A stretch of 64,000 bases of DNA from Symbiodinium natans (Eukaryota; Sar; Dinophyceae; Suessiales; Symbiodiniaceae), in assembly GCA_905221605.1 (NCBI GenBank), contig CAJNDS010002068.1:87001-151000 (forward strand), written 5' to 3'. Below are positions 1 through 11,645 of the stretch, in pieces; position 1 is the first letter of the stretch; each line of letters starts with the position of its first letter. The translations under genes were made by a program, and so were the position numbers. Under the pieces are notes generated by a model. The model searched no databases and was not told where the DNA came from. It saw only the letters and a list, made by a program, of their open reading frames with translations.

Positions 1-241
1 AATGGAAACCCCCAATCATGGCACTAGATTCTAACCGAGGTCGACACCACGTGGGAGAGCACGCCCAGAACCTCACGGAACACAAGCTGCCTGCACGGCG
101 ATCTGAATCTGTGTCTCTGGGATCCCGGCACGAGAGCCTTGCGCAAGCCGACGATGGAGCGCGTGGCAGCCCACGAAACCTGCCAGAGCGACGCCATAGA
201 CCAAGATGGGAGGCATAGGTTTCCTGCGGTATACTGACGAC

Positions 242-393
242 CACTTGGAGGTTCATGGCACTTATTATTACCCAATTATATGATCACTGTACTTAACAAC
301 CCGCTGATAAGCCCCTTAAGTGCCCCAATATGGTTATAAGTACAGTTGTAAGTACAACTATAATTGGTTAATAAGTACCATGAACCTTCAAGC
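242..393. mobile_element. Hairpin MITE with CTTGGAGGTTCATGG ends
   Basis: The two ends are long imperfect inverted repeats. The left arm reads CTTGGAGGTTCATGGCACTT and the right arm, in reverse, CTTGAAGGTTCATGGTACTT. Both continue into AATTATA-rich sequence, and a second internal inverted pair (ATAAGTAC) lies in the middle. No coding frame is present. A related end occurs near 8057-8090 (TTATAAGTACCTTGAACCTC), so this is a small dispersed family. Confidence 0.6.
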
Positions 394-490
394 AGGGCAA
401 GCCAAGAGTTTGGATTCGCCAGCGGCCTAGGCAGTTGGCATCCGCTTGCCGCTGCGGCCTGGGATGTGGCTTTGGGAAGGCGAAGTCATC

Positions 491-580
491 CGAGGACGGG
501 CAATTATACCCTGTAACCCCTTCAAGAGGCCCTTTATAGGGTTGACTATGGGGATTAGAGGGCCTAATACCCCATCCTGG
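491..580. mobile_element. MITE family B (CCAGGAYGGGCTATTA ends), copy
   Basis: A 90-bp hairpin with ends GAGGACGGGCAATTATACCC and, in reverse, CCAGGATGGGGTATTAGGCC. It carries the family core (ATCCCCATAGTCAACCCTAT, seen here reversed). Other copies are at 1610-1696, 15431-15505 (partial), 29907-30138 (several units), 45391-45480 and 49867-50020. Two of those copies behave as introns. Confidence 0.65.
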
Positions 581-820
581 TCCGATCCACCACGGATCAC
601 GTAGTTACACAAAGTCCTGTGACTGATCTTTGAGTGCTTCAGCTCTGCATACCTCTGCTATTCGAGTCAGCATTGCTGCTGAGACGACTGCTACTTTGGG
701 AGAGGCTCATCACTATTGTCCGTCAAAGGAGAACTGCTGCAGGACCTCTTTGAGTGGAGTGCGAGAAAACCAAGCGCCCAAACACCTTCCGGCCCCCAAC
801 GTTGCAAATACGAATGCTAC

Positions 821-930
821 TTTGGGATTTTCCCCCTCATACTAGCAGTCTCAGGGATTATAGTACCCCCCCCCCCCCCCGCAATATAATCTTTATTGAG
901 GACTGTCAGGATAAGGGGGAACATCCCAAA
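821..930. mobile_element. MITE family A (TTTGGGATGTTCCCCCTTAT ends), copy with target duplication
   Basis: A 110-bp hairpin starts TTTGGGATTTTCCCCCTCAT and ends as the reverse complement TTTGGGATGTTCCCCCTTAT. It is flanked by TGCTAC at 815-820 and 931-936, which looks like a 6-bp target-site duplication. An internal C-run divides the arms. Other copies are at 1278-1388, 11546-11645 and 20644-20750. Confidence 0.7.
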
Positions 931-1277
931 TGCTACTGGTGGTCTGACGTGGGATCACCAGACACTTCCGCAGGCTTTCGAAAAACAGAGCATATCTGGA
1001 AGCTTCCCGAATTAGGGGTACCTAGCTTATTGGGGTCCTGAATGTATGGGGACCCTAAAACCCTAAACCCTAAATCTTATTTGGGGATCTAGTCGATATT
1101 GGGGGGGGGGGGTCCCCCCATCTTCGTAAACCCCCCATCATGTCCAGCTGCAGATGCATGCACGCCGCGGCCGCCAACTTTGAAAGCTGCTCTGTCGTCA
1201 TGTGCACGATGTTCCTCAGCGCGCTTCAGGCGATGGCTTTGTTTGGGATGCTCCGCCTTATACTAACAGTCGGCTTT

Positions 1278-1388
1278 CTTTGGGAGGTTCCCCCTTCTAC
1301 TAACAGTCCTTAATAATCAATAGGGATAAAAGTACCCCCGACTATAATCCCAATTAAAGACATCTCAGTAGAAGGGAGCACATCCCAA
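1278..1388. mobile_element. MITE family A, copy
   Basis: Left arm CTTTGGGAGGTTCCCCCTTC (from 1277) pairs with the right end ...GAAGGGAGCACATCCCAAG. A third, partial left arm (TTTGGGATGCTCCGCCTTAT) sits just before at 1242, so two copies seem nested or one was partly duplicated. Confidence 0.55.
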
Positions 1389-1609
1389 GGCTTTCTGATC
1401 AAGGCTCTCCACAGCTTCTTGTAAGTGCCGGCTTCTGCTTTGCAGTTCCAGACGTGCTCGCATCTTCCACGCCAGCTCACCTTGGCCCACAAGGCATCGC
1501 CGCTGGCCCTCTTGACCAGGACGGGCTCTTACACCCCATAACCCTAGAACCCTAGAACCCCATAACCCTGTATTATAACCCTGTAACCCTAGAACCCTAG
1601 AACCCTTTC

Positions 1610-1696
1610 ACCCTATAACCCAATAAACCCCCCTAAAACGGCGCCCTTTTACAGGGTTGACTCTGGGGATTCTAGGGCCCTAATAGCCCGTCCTGG
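1610..1696. mobile_element. MITE family B, degraded copy
   Basis: The right end CCCTAATAGCCCGTCCTGG is well preserved and the core (GGGTTGACTCTGGGGATTCT) matches the family in reverse orientation. The left end has merged with CCCTATAACCC-type repeats upstream. Confidence 0.45.
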
Positions 1697-2324
1697 AAGT
1701 CGCACTTCTGTATTACGTATCCTTACCCGCTCTTATGCGACAATTTCAAAAAAATGATCGGGATACCCCTATCGAGAATCGTTACCCGCAATTACACGAG
1801 GTCAGCCGTCCGAGGATCCCCGGGCCAGGGAGCCAAAAAAAGAAAACGAGTTTTGACCAAAAAGGCCTGGAAAACATAGACCCTCAAGCTTGGAGGCTTG
1901 GCCCGATTCTATAGTTTCGAGCTTCAGATTCCAGAAGTTCCTTGAGCCGGGCTTTATATAGTTTCCTGTTGAACTTTCAGTACGGAACAACTTTCCAATG
2001 GAGTAGCCATGAGCTGCCCTCATCCGCTTTAGCATATTGTTTCTGTTACCCGCAATAGTCCGGAGCCCCGCGGCCAGAGTCAGAAGTGCTGGAAACCGTC
2101 AACCCTCAAGCTTCAAGGCTTGGCCAGATTCCCCTCAACCCTCGACCCCTACCCGCCCTACCCCCGGCCCCGGTTCCCGTTCGGAGAAGGCGCACCAAAA
2201 CCCCGAAATTGTCTGGGAAGGGGGGGCAGGGAGTTGGGGACCCCTTGATACTAAAGCGAATGCAACATAGCCAATTCCTCCGCATCTTTCAAATCTTGCC
2301 GACCGCAGCTGATTAAAAGTTTAC

Positions 2325-2457
2325 CTCTGTCTTGAGGGCTCAGGCTCAGATCGCAGAACATGGCCCTCACCAGTACCACCAGCTGATTCGATGACGACTC
2401 ACTATTCACAGCGTCCACTTGGGCGACAGGTGCTGCTCGTACTACCCCGGACGACCT
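2325..2457 (-). CDS. Exon-like segment, unknown product
   Basis: On the minus strand a 3' splice site (GCATCAG) is followed by 44 open codons and a consensus 5' splice site (GACAGAG then GTAAAC). The peptide includes AVNSESSSNQLVVLVRAM and FCDLSLSPQDR, which has normal soluble-protein composition. I do not recognise the family. Nothing links it securely to a neighbouring exon, so the parent gene is unknown. Confidence 0.4.
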
Positions 2458-2699
2458 CTGATGCAACCTGTACCACAGAAAGCAAATGGGCCAAAACACG
2501 AATCGATCCGCGAACCTGCTGACATACGTAGCGGAAGCTCTCCTTAGCTGACTCACAACCAAACGTGCAAATCTCATGTTGATCTTCGGGCACACGGTGG
2601 ACAAGCTGACTCACACGCGTGAACTTGACAGTGCAGCCTTCCCAGTCAGCCATCTTTCCCATCACTGGCGTCTTTGTGAAGCTTGGGCTGGATTTTTCT

Positions 2700-4230
2700 G
2701 TATCAGGATCTCTTATTTCAGGGATTCTTATCTCAGGGATTCTTGAATATGGAGCCTACATATGTGGGGTACCCAACAAGGGCCCATAATTTGGAGAACC
2801 CATCTTCTTCGGATGTGAAGTGCAGCCGTGTCTCCCAATGGGTCACCTGGTGTAGACACACGTGCCCCAGCTTGTCGGCAAGCAGCACCAATTGCAGATT
2901 CGCACCTGCTATAGAGAGGACTCCAAACTCAAACTATGCTTAGGACAGGCTTGCTTTCAGTCGTTCAATGAAAATTAGAGAGGTTCCGACATTCGCAGCG
3001 CACAAGCCTGACACTTCAATTTATATTGTATACACCTGAAACCCTAAACCCGATACAAGCCCGAGACGCTTCTTTGCCTTGAACCCTCTGCGCCCAAAAT
3101 TGTGAAACTCGTTGCGCCCGTGGCGAGATGCCTATGTAGACGAATGCGGTGTGGAGCGCTTCTTTGGCGTCCGCGATGGGTAGTCCAGCTGCTTCGATGT
3201 GGTAGAGAAAACTGCCCAAGACGTGCAGAAATAGGTTATCGTGGAGGCGGTTATAATTAAACATGTTGTTTTGGCGGGTTGGCTCCGCGGCTATAATCTC
3301 AAGCGGCCAATAATATTTCGTTGTATAACTATACCTATATATATATATATGTCTATATATATATATTCACATATATAGCTGAAGGTTTTGGGGCGTAGGG
3401 TTTCCCTCCCTCCCCCTGCCTGTGGTGTGGCTGTGGGTTGGTTCTCTGGTTTGGGGCTTAGGGTTCTTGGGATGTAGGGGTTTTGCGGCTTAGCTTTTTA
3501 AGGCTTAAAGCTTTAGGTTTAAGCTAGAAAGCGTTCGGGATTTAGGGTCATGATTCCTTAACTCCCCGCCCCTTGCTTTATAGGGTTAGGGTTCCGCGCG
3601 CAGCCCCTGTGGTGGCCTGAAGAAACAGGTACCATCTAATGATTCTCCCCCCACGCCCTTTCCCCCCGTGACCTTCTTTTTCAGCCCATGTTTTGGTTAG
3701 ATTTCCATCCCCACGCACCGTTTTTTGCGCGGTGTGGAACACGCTGCGCCCTTCTTCCATGGGGGGCGGGGATGCCGCGGAGGGGGCCAGGAGGTTGGGG
3801 GGGGGGATACAACGGCAAGGTGGTGCGGCCCTTATATTTGTATATATATATATTTAAATTTATATTTGTATTTCTATTTATATTTATTTAGTTGTTTGTG
3901 TATTTATTTTATGTACGAGGCCTTTAGGGTCTATGTTGCTTAGTTGTCATCATCACAATCAAAAATCCACAAGATCTCATATTCATATTCCTCTCTCAAC
4001 AACCCTTCCACGCCAGCAGTTTCGGAACTTATCTCGATTCATTTCTAATTTCGTTTCGCTTAGTTTTCATACTTACAATGTAAATACTATATTAAAATAT
4101 GTACATGAATACTTATATTCATGTTTGTGTTAAAACATCGGCACGTGCCTTTTTGTCTTTGGCATTGCAAAACAACTTTGCAAAGAATCACCTCACAGAC
4201 ATTTACAGCACTTCAGGCCCTCCAGGTGCA
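2700..4230. other. No supported gene; microsatellites and single telomere-like units
   Basis: This stretch contains an (AT)n tract near 3335-3370, G-rich low-complexity sequence near 3760-3820, AT-rich sequence near 3835-3930 and isolated CCCTAAA-like units near 3040 and 3590. No splice-bounded open segment stood out. Confidence 0.5.
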
Positions 4231-4237
4231 GAAAACG

Positions 4238-4390
4238 CTGTACTGTCCCACTCTTTTTGGGTCCTGTCATGCAAAAACACTGTACTGTCCCAATCTTTGA
4301 GCTGGAGACCCTCAAAAGATCGGTTTTTTTGTTTTTTGGGACAGTACGGTGTTTTTGCTTCACTGTCCCAAAAAGATTGGGACAGTACAG
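4238..4390. mobile_element. Fold-back element with CTGTACTGTCCC ends
   Basis: A 153-bp sequence begins CTGTACTGTCCC and ends GGGACAGTACAG. Inside it a second inverted pair (GCAAAAACACTGTACTGTCC with its mismatched complement) makes a long hairpin. A 25-bp near-identical direct repeat beginning TACAGCACTTCAGGCC flanks it at 4204-4228 and 4386-4410. The flanking repeat is unusually long for a target duplication. Confidence 0.65.
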
Positions 4391-4419
4391 CACTTCAGGC
4401 CTTCCAGGTGTACCAATGG

Positions 4420-5170
4420 GACTCCTATAAAAAGTGTGAACCCTTAAATAATAGGAATCCTACTGACAATAGGAATCCCTTTCAAATGAATTCCCTATTA
4501 AACATGAATACAAATCCCGTTAACATGAGCAAGAGCCCTGAAATTGATAGGAATCTTGTTGCATGAGTAGGAGCCTTATGAAAAAAATTTAGGAACCCTA
4601 TGAAAAGTTTACTGGAATCCTATGATAATAAGTAGGAACCTTTCATTGAAATCATACGAATCCTATACAGGAAGCCGCTTAGAGTGAAAAGGAACCCTTA
4701 ACAAATCAAAAAGAACGCTTGGCAATTCATAGGACTCCTACTTGACTGAGAAGGTTTCTTAACAAGATTAATAGGAAGTAATAGGACTCCTATGAAAGAA
4801 TAAGATTCCTTTAACAAGAACTAATAGGAATCCTACTAAATGAATATGAGCCTAAACCAATAGGAATCCTTTTCAAACGAATGAGATCCCTATTAAAATT
4901 AATACGAATCCCATTAATATGAATAAGAACCCTAAAATTGATAGGAATCTTATTACATTAGTAGGAGCCTCATTAGAATAATCAAGGACCCTATGGGAAT
5001 CCTATGAAAATAAATAGGAATCCTCTATTGAATTCGTAGGAATCCTGCCAATATTTTTCGGAACCGATAAAAGTTCATAGGGAACCTATTAAAATGAATA
5101 GGAACCCTTAACAAATTAAAAAGAGCCGGCTATAATTCATAGGAATCCTGTTAAAATGAGAAGGAATCTG
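4420..5170. repeat. Degenerate array of AATAGGAATCCTAT-like units
   Basis: About 750 bp is built from irregularly spaced 20-30 bp units sharing AATAGGAATCCTAT, each nearly self-complementary and separated by A/T-rich spacers. Similar sequence recurs near 10600-10740 and 21740-21930. It does not code for protein. Confidence 0.6.
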
Positions 5171-5397
5171 GGCAGCAAAAAAAGGTAGTAAATTATGTGT
5201 GTAAAACACGTTAAAACACGCGAAAACGTGGGCCTATCGGGGGGGGGGGTAGCATATATTTATATATCTATTTATATATTTATAGTCTTTGTATTTCTTC
5301 TATGTCACATCCGGGCGCAACAAGCCTCCTGCTCGCATTGCGGAAGCTGAGCTCCGACAGGACCTGTGGCTCCTGCAGAGGTGGGGGGGGGGGGAGT

Positions 5398-5508
5398 CCC
5401 TAAACCCTAAACCCTAAACCCTAAACCCTAAACCCTAAACCCTAAACCCTAAACCCTAAACCCTAAACCCTAAGCCCTAAACCCTAAACCCTAAACCCTA
5501 AACCCTGT
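5398..5508. repeat. Interstitial telomeric array (CCCTAAA)n
   Basis: About 15 nearly perfect CCCTAAA units. On the minus strand the array begins GTTTAGG after a short open segment (MCQVVVWVQGT) and ends TTTAG before a C-run and an open segment (EPQVLSELSFRNASR). It could lie in a minus-strand intron. Confidence 0.85.
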
Positions 5509-5639
5509 CCCCTGGACCCAAACAACGACCTGACACATGGGGGGGGGCTTGCGAAAATTGGGGGTTTAGGGTTCGGTGTTTAAGGGTTTTTTGGTTTAGG
5601 GTTTAGGGTTGGGGGGCTTTCCGAGAATTAGGGGGTACC

Positions 5640-6963
5640 CCTCTTTTTGGGAAATACACAGATGAAAGCTAGGAAAGCCACACTGGTCCGGAAGTTGGCA
5701 GGCCAGCTCACCTTGCCAATCACAGCCCGGTCCAAATTCCTACTTTACTTGGCTCGGCTCGACATTCTTGCTTCCGATTCACAGCCGCGCTACAAAAGCC
5801 TGAGGGCCACACCGGACATGTGCAGGCTCTCCGCGCCGCGCGCGCGGAGCCCCCATGTGCTCCGCCAGGTCTAGGTCTGGTAAGGTCTGCTGGAGCGGAG
5901 ATGTATTACTGAGCATGAGGAAACATACCGATTGAATCCACGATGTGCAGTCGCCGCTCTGTGCTGTTGGCTGGTCCATGTGTTTGTGCTGGCACCGAGG
6001 CACACCCCATCACAGGCCCACTGCAGCATCCAAGGATCCCAAAACAACCCGGGGCGCCGGTACCAGAATGCGAGCCATATACATACAATATATATATATA
6101 TGTATATAAAATAAGATAAGAGAAGATCAGATGAGATAACAGAATATAAGCTAAGAGAATAATACATACATATATGTATACGTATATAATGTATAATGTC
6201 TAATATAGTGGCAAGTGAGTGTTGGATCCTCTGTGCATGTGCAGGCTTGTTTTCCTTCCGCGCGCTGGAGCCAAAGGGTCTCCAACCCGTCAAGGTGAGC
6301 TGCACCAACCTAGGCTGTGTGTGTGTGTGTGTCTTGAGTTTCAGAGACTTCCGACATGGGCACAAACGCGTCAGTTTAGGGGTTAGGGTTTAGGGTTTAG
6401 GGTTTGGGGTTCAGGGTTTAGGTTTTAAACCCTTCATTGCCACGACTTATATAAGCTCTGGGCCACAGCAAGAACGCGCTTGCCGCCGCAGGTGAGCAGC
6501 TGCTGCGCCATCAGCTCCTGGCACTTCGAATCCGTAGGCCAAGGATGCCTCCATCTTGCCACTATACCCTCAACCCTACACCCTAAACCCTAAACCCTAC
6601 AGTCTTGGAATACGGATCGAATCGGTGGATAGTTATTCAAAACCCAGAAGAAACCATCTGATCAGAGAGTAATCTTTTTGAGCATGTAATGAAGGGATCA
6701 GTAAGGCCCGAGCATCGCGCTCGTGGAGCATCACTCTGAGAATGTTCGGGCCTCTGAATTGAGATTCTGTTCAGTCGTCTTGGGCTATAGTTGCCAGGTC
6801 TCACTACAAATCCGGGCGATCTCGAACTGAGGAGTCCACCACGGTCTTTCCTCGGAATCCAAACTCTGACTGGCATGCCGTATTAAGCGACACACTGGAT
6901 CAGAAATCGGGACGATTTTGGACTTGGAATCCCGTCCCATGCACACTTCCGAAGAAAGGGGAA

Positions 6964-6994
<31 letters not shown>

Positions 6995-7500
6995 CTCAAG
7001 TGTTTTCCCTCCAATAAGATGATCGAAGTTTGAATGCTAGTGGTACTCGCGATCTAGATTCACTGGTTCGACTCCTGGCGAGGAAACTCTACAACTGCTA
7101 AGAATTTCAGAGGTTTCTGGATCTGGACAGAAACACGACAAGACCAACTTATGAACTTGTTATGAGCTTCTGAATCCGGCCAGCGACTCTTCTCATCCAG
7201 CGTTCGCACTGTAGCTTCTTGTGTACTAGTGGCACATCGGGAGCACGCAAGGCAATAGACAATGCAGCTGCCATACTTTAGTGGCTGGGGGCATCTACAG
7301 TGGGAGTGATCGACATCAGTATTGCACGTGCAGCTGAGATTCAGCCCTTCACGAAGGCGAGCAATCGTCTCGCGATCGCGGAGCCTCAAGGCACTGAGCG
7401 ATGCTCCAGAGCTCGTCATCTGAATCTCGCAGACTGCGGGAAAGTGAGTAGCAGGAGATGATTTAGTTGAGGCGTTGCGTAGCATTAAGAGCCAGGGACA
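5640..7500. other. No supported gene; low-complexity and telomere-like tracts
   Basis: The stretch contains (TA)n at about 6083-6110, a (GT)n run near 6318-6330, telomere-like blocks near 6378-6425 and 6565-6600, and a long G-run at 6962-6990. Nothing is firmly coding. Confidence 0.5.
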
Positions 7501-7779
7501 TGAGAGCAGCCCTCAACTTCGCAACGAATATGCACAACACGAGTTATAGCACCGGCGGCATGTTTCTGGGAAATGACGGCTGCATTCACAGCATGAGACA
7601 TTGAAAAGCTGGACAAAGTAAAGGGGCGTATGCATGAACAGGACAATAATAACATGATGACACCTGTGATGACACCGCCCGCAAGATAGGAAGCTTTTGG
7701 AAGGAATCCCATGAAATCAAAGAAGCTGATGATGGCGACTGAACGGCGAGCGCGGTAAATTCACTATCATTCTAGATAC

Positions 7780-7899
7780 TGTATGCACAACAGCAATTAC
7801 ATGAGAAGGCTCAGGAACTTCATAAGCGCGGGGCTGCTCGATGCCATCTGCATCCAGGATTTGAGGCATCGAACTGGGCAAGACCACGACAGAACACAT
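7780..7899 (-). CDS. Exon-like segment, possibly part of the adjacent TraB-like gene
   Basis: An open minus-strand segment contains QILDADGIEQPRAYEVPEPS and ends at a 5' splice site (CATACA then GTATCT). It lies downstream of the TraB-like exons on the same strand. That position would suit the C-terminal part of such a protein, but the link is only inference. The upstream boundary is not defined. Confidence 0.3.
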
Positions 7900-8539
7900 G
7901 GGGGGATCCTCTAAATCATGGTGTCATTTGAGGGTACTTCTTACCCCAATATACGTATACTTTTTGAGGGTACTTCTTACCCCAATTATTTGTTTTCGTA
8001 TAACCTACTTGGCGGACTTCGGGGACTTAGGGGGCCGATAAGTTCAGCTCTAGTTGTGGGGTTATAAGTACCTTGAACCTCCAAGTAGAGTATGGGCATC
8101 TGATACGGTCCTAGTCGACGAGAGAAACGTCACAGTAGCAGCTTGTGTCAGGTCTCAGAATGATGGTCCCCTTTTATTGGGTACCCTAGATATTCGGGAC
8201 GGCCATGAACCTCCAAGCAGAATGGTGCGGCTTTCGTATCCCAAGACAGGGAGGAGCCGCAGGTTCCTATATGCGTGCAAAGAGTGGGACCTTTCCTGGT
8301 AGGCACCCGGCACTTGGTTTGAGGATGTCAGGAGCGACCACCAATCTTGCAGAAATGCCTGCAGCAAGGTGTGAAATCCGTGCAACAGGTCCGGCGGACG
8401 TGACTTACCTTGGAACACTGCTTGCTGGTAGCAAGTTGCATCATCAACCACAGGTGTGCACCCTTCCACCCCACGACTCACACAATTAACAACACCTATG
8501 AGGACTGCGGCTTTCGGCTCCCAGTTTGTGGCTTTGGAA

Positions 8540-8890
8540 GCCGCCTCTTTCAGCTTGCGCATGGTCTCGTCCACGTCGCGGTCGCCGCAGACGAGTGGTA
8601 GATTCCTCTGCTGGGCCACCTCCACGGATTGAGTGCTCTTGATGGATGTATACCGAAGCAAGCGGCCTCAATGGCGGCCGAAAATTCGGCTCCTGGGCGA
8701 AGGTCGAAAATCTTGGCTATGGCCGCCTCGGTGTTTGAAAGAGCAAGCATCCCAAACACCTGAAGAGTTCGCTGCTCCGGAGGGTGCTCTGAGCGCAACG
8801 CTTGCTGTGCTTTCAGCAGCGTGCGGAAAATTCGATCCTGCAGCGGATGGAGGGGAGTCCCTGTTCCTACAGCTTCGTGTATGGCTTCAG
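8540..8890 (-). CDS. TraB-family-like exons (two exons, 44-nt GC-AG intron)
   Basis: Two minus-strand open segments join into one sentence-like peptide: exon A ends at 8664 with LRPGAEFSAAIEA and exon B starts at 8619 with VAQQRNLPLVCGDRDVDET. Proteins of the TraB family, membrane-associated and of poorly defined biochemistry, carry PGxEFxxAxxxA followed by a conserved DRDVxxT-type segment, which is the pattern seen. The intervening 44 bases (8620-8663) begin GC and end AG and shift the frame by two, as an intron would. Upstream sequence (LSNTEAAIAKIFD) fits the same domain. The N-terminal GxxH region of the family is not visible, so this is a partial gene or a gene fragment. Confidence 0.5.
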
Positions 8891-9290
8891 TAGGCTCTCG
8901 CATATGGCTTCAGTAGGCTCTGCAGTATACATGCTGATGATTTGACCCCAGTCCAGCAAAGGACCATTTCCCGTCTTGATGTTGCCTGGGCATTGCAAGC
9001 ACACGAGGCTGACATGCTTGTCATTAGGAAATCAGATAGATGCAAAGGCGCGAGCTCAAGACTTCTGCGATGCTGGGGACTTCGGAATCACCCATTCTGG
9101 CCTGGACAGGAGAATGACCTACCAGAGAATGTGGTAGTTGACCAAACACCTGCTCCCAAAATGACCTACCTTCCCTTCATTATAAGAACCTTAAATTTGA
9201 AGGAGCTTTGGAGCAAACCCCCCATGTACCGAATTAATGTTTTAGTTCTCAGAACGAGAAGCAAAGGTCAGTTGGGAGTTGGGTACCCGT

Positions 9291-9350
9291 AACCCTAAAC
9301 CCTAAACCCTAAACCCTAAACCCTAAACCCTAAACCCTAAACCCTAAACC
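9291..9350. repeat. Interstitial telomeric array (CCCTAAA)n
   Basis: Eight clean CCCTAAA units. A second array of opposite orientation begins 60 bp to the right, with the short open plus-strand segment LHEFNRCSVLDPFCE between them. Confidence 0.85.
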
Positions 9351-9412
9351 CCAAACGAATCTTTACATGAGTTCAACCGCTGCTCCGTGCTCGATCCTTT
9401 TTGTGAGGTAAG

Positions 9413-9550
9413 GGTTTAGGGTTTAGGGTTTAGGGTTTAGGGTTTAGGGTTTAGGGTTTAGGGTTTAGGGTTTAGGGTTTAGGGTTTAGGGTTTAGGGTT
9501 TAGGGTTTAGGGTTTAGGGTTTAGGGCTTTTTGGTTTAGGGTTTAGGGTT
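9413..9550. repeat. Interstitial telomeric array (TTTAGGG)n, probably inside a plus-strand intron
   Basis: About 19 TTTAGGG units. A consensus 5' splice site (GTGAG then GTAAGG) precedes the array. A strong 3' splice site (GATTTCCTTCAG, ending 9619) follows and leads into an open plus-strand segment (RASQSSTWHEGTQALLREPL). The array therefore sits within a plausible intron. Confidence 0.7.
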
Positions 9551-9719
9551 TAGGGTTCAGGGAGTTTGGAGTTTAGGGTACGGCTGTACTTGGAAGGTGC
9601 TGCCTTGATTTCCTTCAGGCGCGCGTCGCAAAGCTCGACCTGGCATGAAGGGACGCAAGCTTTGCTTAGGGAGCCATTGGGACAAGAAGAGCAACATCAA
9701 ACTCCATACCCTACACCCT

Positions 9720-11540
9720 AAACCCTCAACCAAACGTTACCGTCAATTTGGCAGGCAGGCAAAGATGACATCGGGGTTCGATTCGGCGGCAATCTCGGAG
9801 AATGATTCTTGGAAGATGGTGGACTCTTGGTTAAATGGGAAGTTTACGATAATGAGGCACCCCCCAAACATAGCCCAAATAGTAGGATCCCCTTAGAATT
9901 AGTAAAAAGGACCCCGACAAGGTACCCAGAGTATCGGAAACCCCAACCCCATCCTCCCCCATGCCTCCGACATGGACCGGGTGTGGGTAAAGAGCACTCT
10001 AGCACTACACCCCTGCCCCACGCTTCTGTCATTAGTCACTCATCTCATGTGCTCATAACGAACTGAATCTTCAGCATTAGGGCGGTGCGGATTTTTGATG
10101 ACCGCAATGAGGCTTGTTCACATCAGTAGTCTATTGTCGATACTCCATGCTGGAACAGACATGTCAGACATGGATTGATCTTGTGCTGCTTGCTTACAGT
10201 TGCAAGCGGAAAGTGGGGTTTGCACCTGATGCAATGGTGTCATGCTCGACGCATCCTACACCGCATGCTTATACCAGATGTTGTGTGCTTTTGCATTAAG
10301 CATCAAGGCCTCGTGTGCCCTTCCCTCTTCTCACTTTCAAGACCACAGAGCGACACTGTATGAAAGCTTCTGAGTCGTGGGCTTTGACGACTTCGGCTGC
10401 TGATGCTTTGGACACGTGCCTCATCAACAAACACTCCGGGAGTCTCCAACTGTTACCATAAACCTGGGCAGGAGGATTAATTGGGTATTTCCCCAAATAG
10501 GGGTACCCTTCATAATGTGGGACCCTCTTGAATGTGTAGGGCCCCCCCCCCCCCCCCCCTGAACAGTCGAGGCGTGGATGGGATCCTGAATAAAGGGCCC
10601 CGCGGTTTTATATGAATTTAATAGGGAGGAGTTTAGATAGATTTAAAAGGGATCCATATGAATTTAAAAGGGAGCCGCGCGAATCGAAAAGGGGTCCGGG
10701 ATGAGTTTATATGAATTTAAAAGGAATTCATAGGCTTTTTCCAAATTCGGAGCCTCGGGGCCGGGGCCTGGACATTAAAGATTGCCCCGAAACAGTCCTA
10801 TTATTGTTCATAAGGCCCGGCTTTAAGCCGGAGCCTCCGGGCGGAAACAAGCCCCAAATCCTAAAAAACATTTCGGATTTCGGGAACCGTTTGACTTTAA
10901 AGAGGACCCCGCAAACAGTCAGGGGGTCCTGAATAATTCGGCCAAATTGACTTTAAAGGGGAGGCCCCTACTAAACAGGGTCCCACATTATACCCCAAAA
11001 TAGTATAATTATGATGATAGGAACCCACCCCCCAAAAGGGTACCCCAATTTTCGGAAACCCCCATTTTGGAAGGCAAGCAGCGCCGTGCCCAGCAGCCAC
11101 ACCTGTCGGCCTGAGCATGTGGATGAAACAGTCAAGTGGCAGGCAACGGAACCCAGACAATGACCATTAACATGACAGGTGGAGCCATATTATGTGATCA
11201 CGCTTTGCTGGCCTATGCTGGCCTCTTGTGCCTGAGTGCCTGAGAGTGCCTCGAAGCTTATCAACCGTCACCGCCCTGCTTCGCCCTGGTACCCTGGCGG
11301 CCTGGAGAGTCCAGATACGACAACGTCCTCGCAGGAGCCGGCTCAAGCTCGTCACAGCTTTTTTTCATTATTATCACCACTATTATTATTGTCATTATGC
11401 TGATGATTATTCTTCCTCATATTGTTATTAGTACTGTTACTAATATTCTCAGTATTTTGCTGCCGACATGTCAATGCAGATATGTCATCTTTGACCGGCA
11501 GTGTGACTAGCAGCCTGCCTCCAGGTAGGATGAAATCTAA
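9720..11540. other. No supported gene; MITE remnants and GAATCC-type repeats
   Basis: The stretch contains family-D-like ends (TTTCGGAAACCCC / GGGTATTTCCCCAAATAGG) near 9845-9945, 10477-10550 and 10960-11060, a C-run at 10541-10558, and AATTTAAAAGGGA repeats near 10600-10740. Confidence 0.45.
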
Positions 11541-11545
11541 CTAGT

Positions 11546-11645
11546 TGGGATGTTCCCCCCCTTATAGAAATAGCCCTTAGTAGGGATGAGAAAAGGGGTA
11601 CTATAATCCCTATGAAGGACCGTTAGTATAAGGGGGAACATCCCA
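11546..11645. mobile_element. MITE family A, copy
   Basis: The ends TGGGATGTTCCCCCCCTTAT and, in reverse, TGGGATGTTCCCCCTTATAC are near-perfect TIRs around a 100-bp hairpin. No coding capacity. Confidence 0.7.

Noticed and set aside
7021-7090. tRNA-like sequence with a B-box-like GGTTCGACTCC
   Set aside because: No matching A box or cloverleaf could be folded around it. A similar GGTTCGATTCG near 9775 also fails.
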